The notes beneath the pieces are model-generated. The model was not told the origin of the DNA. It made no database searches and was given only the letters and a program-made list of their open reading frames with translations. The position numbers and the translations under genes were made by a program. Below, one piece after another: positions 57,115 through 64,000 of a stretch of DNA of 64,000 nucleotides (its first letter is position 1; each line of letters starts with the position of its first letter). Source of the DNA: Actinomycetota bacterium (GTDB taxonomy: Bacteria; Actinomycetota; Thermoleophilia; Miltoncostaeales; Miltoncostaeaceae). The stretch is taken from assembly GCA_016870155.1 (NCBI GenBank), contig VGCE01000005.1, positions 94,044 through 158,043 of the forward strand. Reading direction: 5' to 3'.

Positions 57115-58245
57115 ATGCCCGGCGCCTGGGTGGCCACGCGGCTCGACGTCTCCGATGTCCGCTCATGGTTGCGGGTGTCGGTCGATCTTCCCGGGGGCGG
57201 CATCGTGCTGTCCGGGCCGAACGGCGCCGGCAAGACATCCCTGGTGGAGGCCCTGGTGCTCGCCTGCCTCGGGGTCTCGTGCCGCACGGCGCGCGAGGCG
57301 GAGGCCGTTCGCACCGGCGCACCGGCGCTGCACGTAGGACTGAACCTTCGCGGACCGAAGGGATCCGCTCGACGGGAGATCGGCTACGCACCGCGCCAGG
57401 GTCGCAGGCTCTCGCGCGACGGCCAGCCCGTGAGGAGCCTGTCCGACTGGCGGGCCGACGGCAGCGTGTTGGTTTTCCTGCCCGAGGAGCTCCGCGCGGT
57501 GAAGGGCCCCCCCGCGGCGCGGCGTCGGCACCTCGACCGGCTACTCGAGGCCGCCATGCCGGGGTACGGGGAGGATCTCGCCGCCTACGGCGCCGCTATC
57601 GCGCAGCGCAACGCAGCGCTTCGCAGCGTGCGTGCCGGGCGCACGGGTGTGGATGCCGCCACGCCGTGGGACATGGCGGCTGCCCAGCACGGCGCGCGCC
57701 TGGTGGTGGCCCGCCGTGCGGCCATGGCGCACCTGGCCGGCCCCTTCGCGCAATGGCTCGAGGCCCTCGGCGGCGGCCCGGATGGTGAGATCGGCCTCGA
57801 GCCATCCCCCGCGGCGCTGGCCGAGGTGGCCGACGAGGACGTGCAGGCCGCCCTACGCGAGCGCATGGTCGCCGCGCGCGATCGGGAGGTGGCGGCAGGC
57901 ACGACCCTCGCCGGGCCCCACCGTGACGACGTGTTCGTGGGCCAGCGCCGGGGCGACGGCCTGGTGGACCTGCGGCGCCTGGGCAGCCAGGGGGAGCAGC
58001 GTACGGCGGTGCTGGCCATGCTCATGGCGCATCGCGCGCACCTGGCCGAGCGGGCGGGCCTGCCGATACTGGTGCTCGATGACGTGCTGTCCGAGCTCGA
58101 CCCCGACCGCCGGGGGCTGCTGCTCGACGCCGTGGTGGGGGAGGGCCAGTGCATCCTCACCACCGCCGATCCCGCGGCGGCACAGGCCGCGGCCGAACGC
58201 GGCGCACGGGTGCTCTCGGTGCGGGAGGGTCTCCTTGCCGCCTAG
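57115..58245 (+). CDS. recF: DNA replication and repair protein RecF
   Basis: A 376-aa SMC-like ATPase that helps load RecA at gaps. Walker A GPNGAGKTSL, the FLPEELRAVKGPPAARRRHLDRLL motif, the GPHRDDVF segment, the signature GSQGEQRTAVLAMLMAH and Walker B LPILVLDDVLSELDPDRR are all present. The ATG at 57115 is 7 bases after the dnaN stop. Its 3' end lies next to the dciA gene in the order dnaN-recF-dciA-gyrB. Confidence 0.95.
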   Translation: MPGAWVATRLDVSDVRSWLRVSVDLPGGGIVLSGPNGAGKTSLVEALVLACLGVSCRTAREAEAVRTGAPALHVGLNLRGPKGSARREIGYAPRQGRRLSRDGQPVRSLSDWRADGSVLVFLPEELRAVKGPPAARRRHLDRLLEAAMPGYGEDLAAYGAAIAQRNAALRSVRAGRTGVDAATPWDMAAAQHGARLVVARRAAMAHLAGPFAQWLEALGGGPDGEIGLEPSPAALAEVADEDVQAALRERMVAARDREVAAGTTLAGPHRDDVFVGQRRGDGLVDLRRLGSQGEQRTAVLAMLMAHRAHLAERAGLPILVLDDVLSELDPDRRGLLLDAVVGEGQCILTTADPAAAQAAAERGARVLSVREGLLAA

Positions 58246-58261
58246 GAGGCACCGCGACCTG

Positions 58262-58723
58262 GTGGGGGTGGGTGAGCTGCTCGGCCGCGCCACCCGCAAG
58301 TTCGCGAGGCCGGGCGACTCGGTGCTGGCCTCGGTGCGCGCCGCGTGGCCCGAGGCCACGGGTCCGGGCACCGTGAACCACGCCTATCCGATACGGCGGA
58401 GCCGGGTTGGGGTGGTGACCATCGCCTGCGCCGATGCCGTGTGGGCCCAGGAGCTCGAAGCCCGCGCCGAGCAGCTGGAGGAGATCCTCACCGGGATCAT
58501 CGGCGATCCCTCGGCGGTGGCCGGCCTCAGGTTCGTGATCGCCGACCACGCCCTTCCGGCAGCCGGTCCCGAGCCCCCGCGCCGGGGCCCGCTGCCCCCG
58601 CCAGACCCCTCCGCGATGAAGCGGGCCGAGGCTGTCACGCGTGATATCGAGGACCCCGCGCTGCGCGAGGTGGTCACGCGTGCTGCAGCACGCGCGCTGG
58701 AGCGTGACAAGACGTCACAGTAG
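58262..58723 (+). CDS. dciA: DUF721-family protein, probable replicative-helicase operator DciA
   Basis: About 153 aa. The N-terminal domain has the DUF721 pattern: VGELLGRATRKFA, then a Trp-containing AAWPEATGPGTVNHAYPI, VVTIACADAVWAQELEARAEQLEEIL, and a Pro-rich linker into a charged C-terminal helix. DciA is the ancestral loader/recruiter of the DnaB helicase in bacteria without DnaC. Its place between recF and gyrB matches actinobacteria. Start is uncertain: AGGAGG at 58244-58249 favours the GTG at 58262 or a near codon; a TTG at 58235 would overlap recF by 11 bases. Confidence 0.82.
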   Translation: MGVGELLGRATRKFARPGDSVLASVRAAWPEATGPGTVNHAYPIRRSRVGVVTIACADAVWAQELEARAEQLEEILTGIIGDPSAVAGLRFVIADHALPAAGPEPPRRGPLPPPDPSAMKRAEAVTRDIEDPALREVVTRAAARALERDKTSQ

Positions 58724-61291
<2,568 letters not shown>

Positions 61292-61292
61292 C

Positions 61293-63821
<2,529 letters not shown>

Positions 63822-63846
63822 CGCGGGTCGCCCCGCCGGCCCGGGT

Positions 63847-64000
63847 CTAGCGCACCACGACCCGCCGGGTGCCCTCGGCCACCACCCCGGCCTTGCCACG
63901 CGCGGTGGTGGTCACCGTCCACCGGCCCTTGCTGAGCCTGATCGTGCACCGGTAGGTGCGCCTGATCACCTTCTTGGTCCTCTTGTTCCTCACGCTGGTG
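63847..64000 (-). CDS. Partial gene, C-terminus of an unknown basic protein
   Basis: An open frame on the minus strand ends with TAG at 63847-63849 and runs off the window edge at 64000, giving 50 residues. They include VIRRTYRCTIRLSKGRWTV and end TRRVVVR. The YxC strand followed by a G-W strand looks like the last beta-strands of an extracytoplasmic Ig- or fibronectin-like domain, a common tail of secreted proteins, but 50 residues are not enough for a call. It is convergent with gyrA, with 25 bases between the stops. Confidence 0.5.
   Translation of the reverse strand, partial: TSVRNKRTKKVIRRTYRCTIRLSKGRWTVTTTARGKAGVVAEGTRRVVVR

Overview
This is a very GC-rich bacterial chromosome segment that spans the replication origin. 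The right end carries the conserved origin order rpmH-rnpA-yidD-yidC-jag-rsmG-parA-parB (minus strand), facing a GHKL-ATPase gene, then dnaA-dnaN-recF-dciA-gyrB-gyrA (plus strand). The dciA gene between recF and gyrB, the ParABS set at the origin, the GC content and the many GTG starts suggest Actinomycetota. Gene content suggests a deep class such as Thermoleophilia; that class assignment is inference. The GyrB is the long form (815 aa), unlike the short GyrB of model actinomycetes.

Layout. 0.1-7.2 kb: peroxiredoxin, YciI-like protein, rlmN with two MFS exporters, a small membrane protein, then a thiol-redox operon (trxB, trxA, FmdB-like zinc ribbon, CsoR-family regulator). 7.2-9.9 kb: two tandem paralogous membrane proteins of unknown family and a HAD hydrolase. 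10-12.7 kb: a membrane protein and a class A penicillin-binding protein. 12.7-19.6 kb: a minus-strand envelope-glycan operon (degenerate M28 peptidase-like membrane protein, GT2, GT4, flippase-like protein, DUF2079 protein, small membrane protein). 19.7-21.2 kb: trehalose-6-phosphate synthase.

21.3-42.9 kb is a long, tightly overlapping plus-strand cluster for an extracellular polysaccharide. It holds secreted proteins, a glycoside hydrolase, a methyltransferase, two O-antigen-ligase/polymerase-like proteins, several GT4/GT2 enzymes, a deacetylase-GT fusion, two ATP-grasp ligases, an initiating sugar-phosphate transferase, a Wzz-like protein, a PQQ-type propeller, a MurJ-like flippase and a PMT-type membrane glycosyltransferase. 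A UDP-glucuronate decarboxylase (UDP-xylose supply) lies just downstream at 44.2 kb.

43-48.2 kb: a DsbA-like secreted protein without the CxxC motif, an orphan ABC ATPase, tatC/tatA, chorismate mutase, a bifunctional-nuclease-family protein and tRNA-Ile(GAT). 48.2-53.1 kb: the parB-to-rpmH operons with two parS sites. 53.1-63.8 kb: origin and replication genes. DnaA-box-like 9-mers occur on both sides of the GHKL-dnaA pair, and an AT-rich stretch lies just before dnaN, which suggests a bipartite oriC.

Two things stand out. First, a -10-like hexamer (TANNNT) sits 6-9 nt before many start codons, so leaderless mRNAs appear common. Second, a GHKL ATPase with a C-terminal winged-helix-like region is encoded 3 nt before dnaA. 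No insertion sequence, prophage, rRNA or CRISPR array was seen. Almost all genes lie within a few bases of the next. The only gene-free stretches over 300 bases are 53073-53426 and 55590-56003, both parts of the presumed origin.
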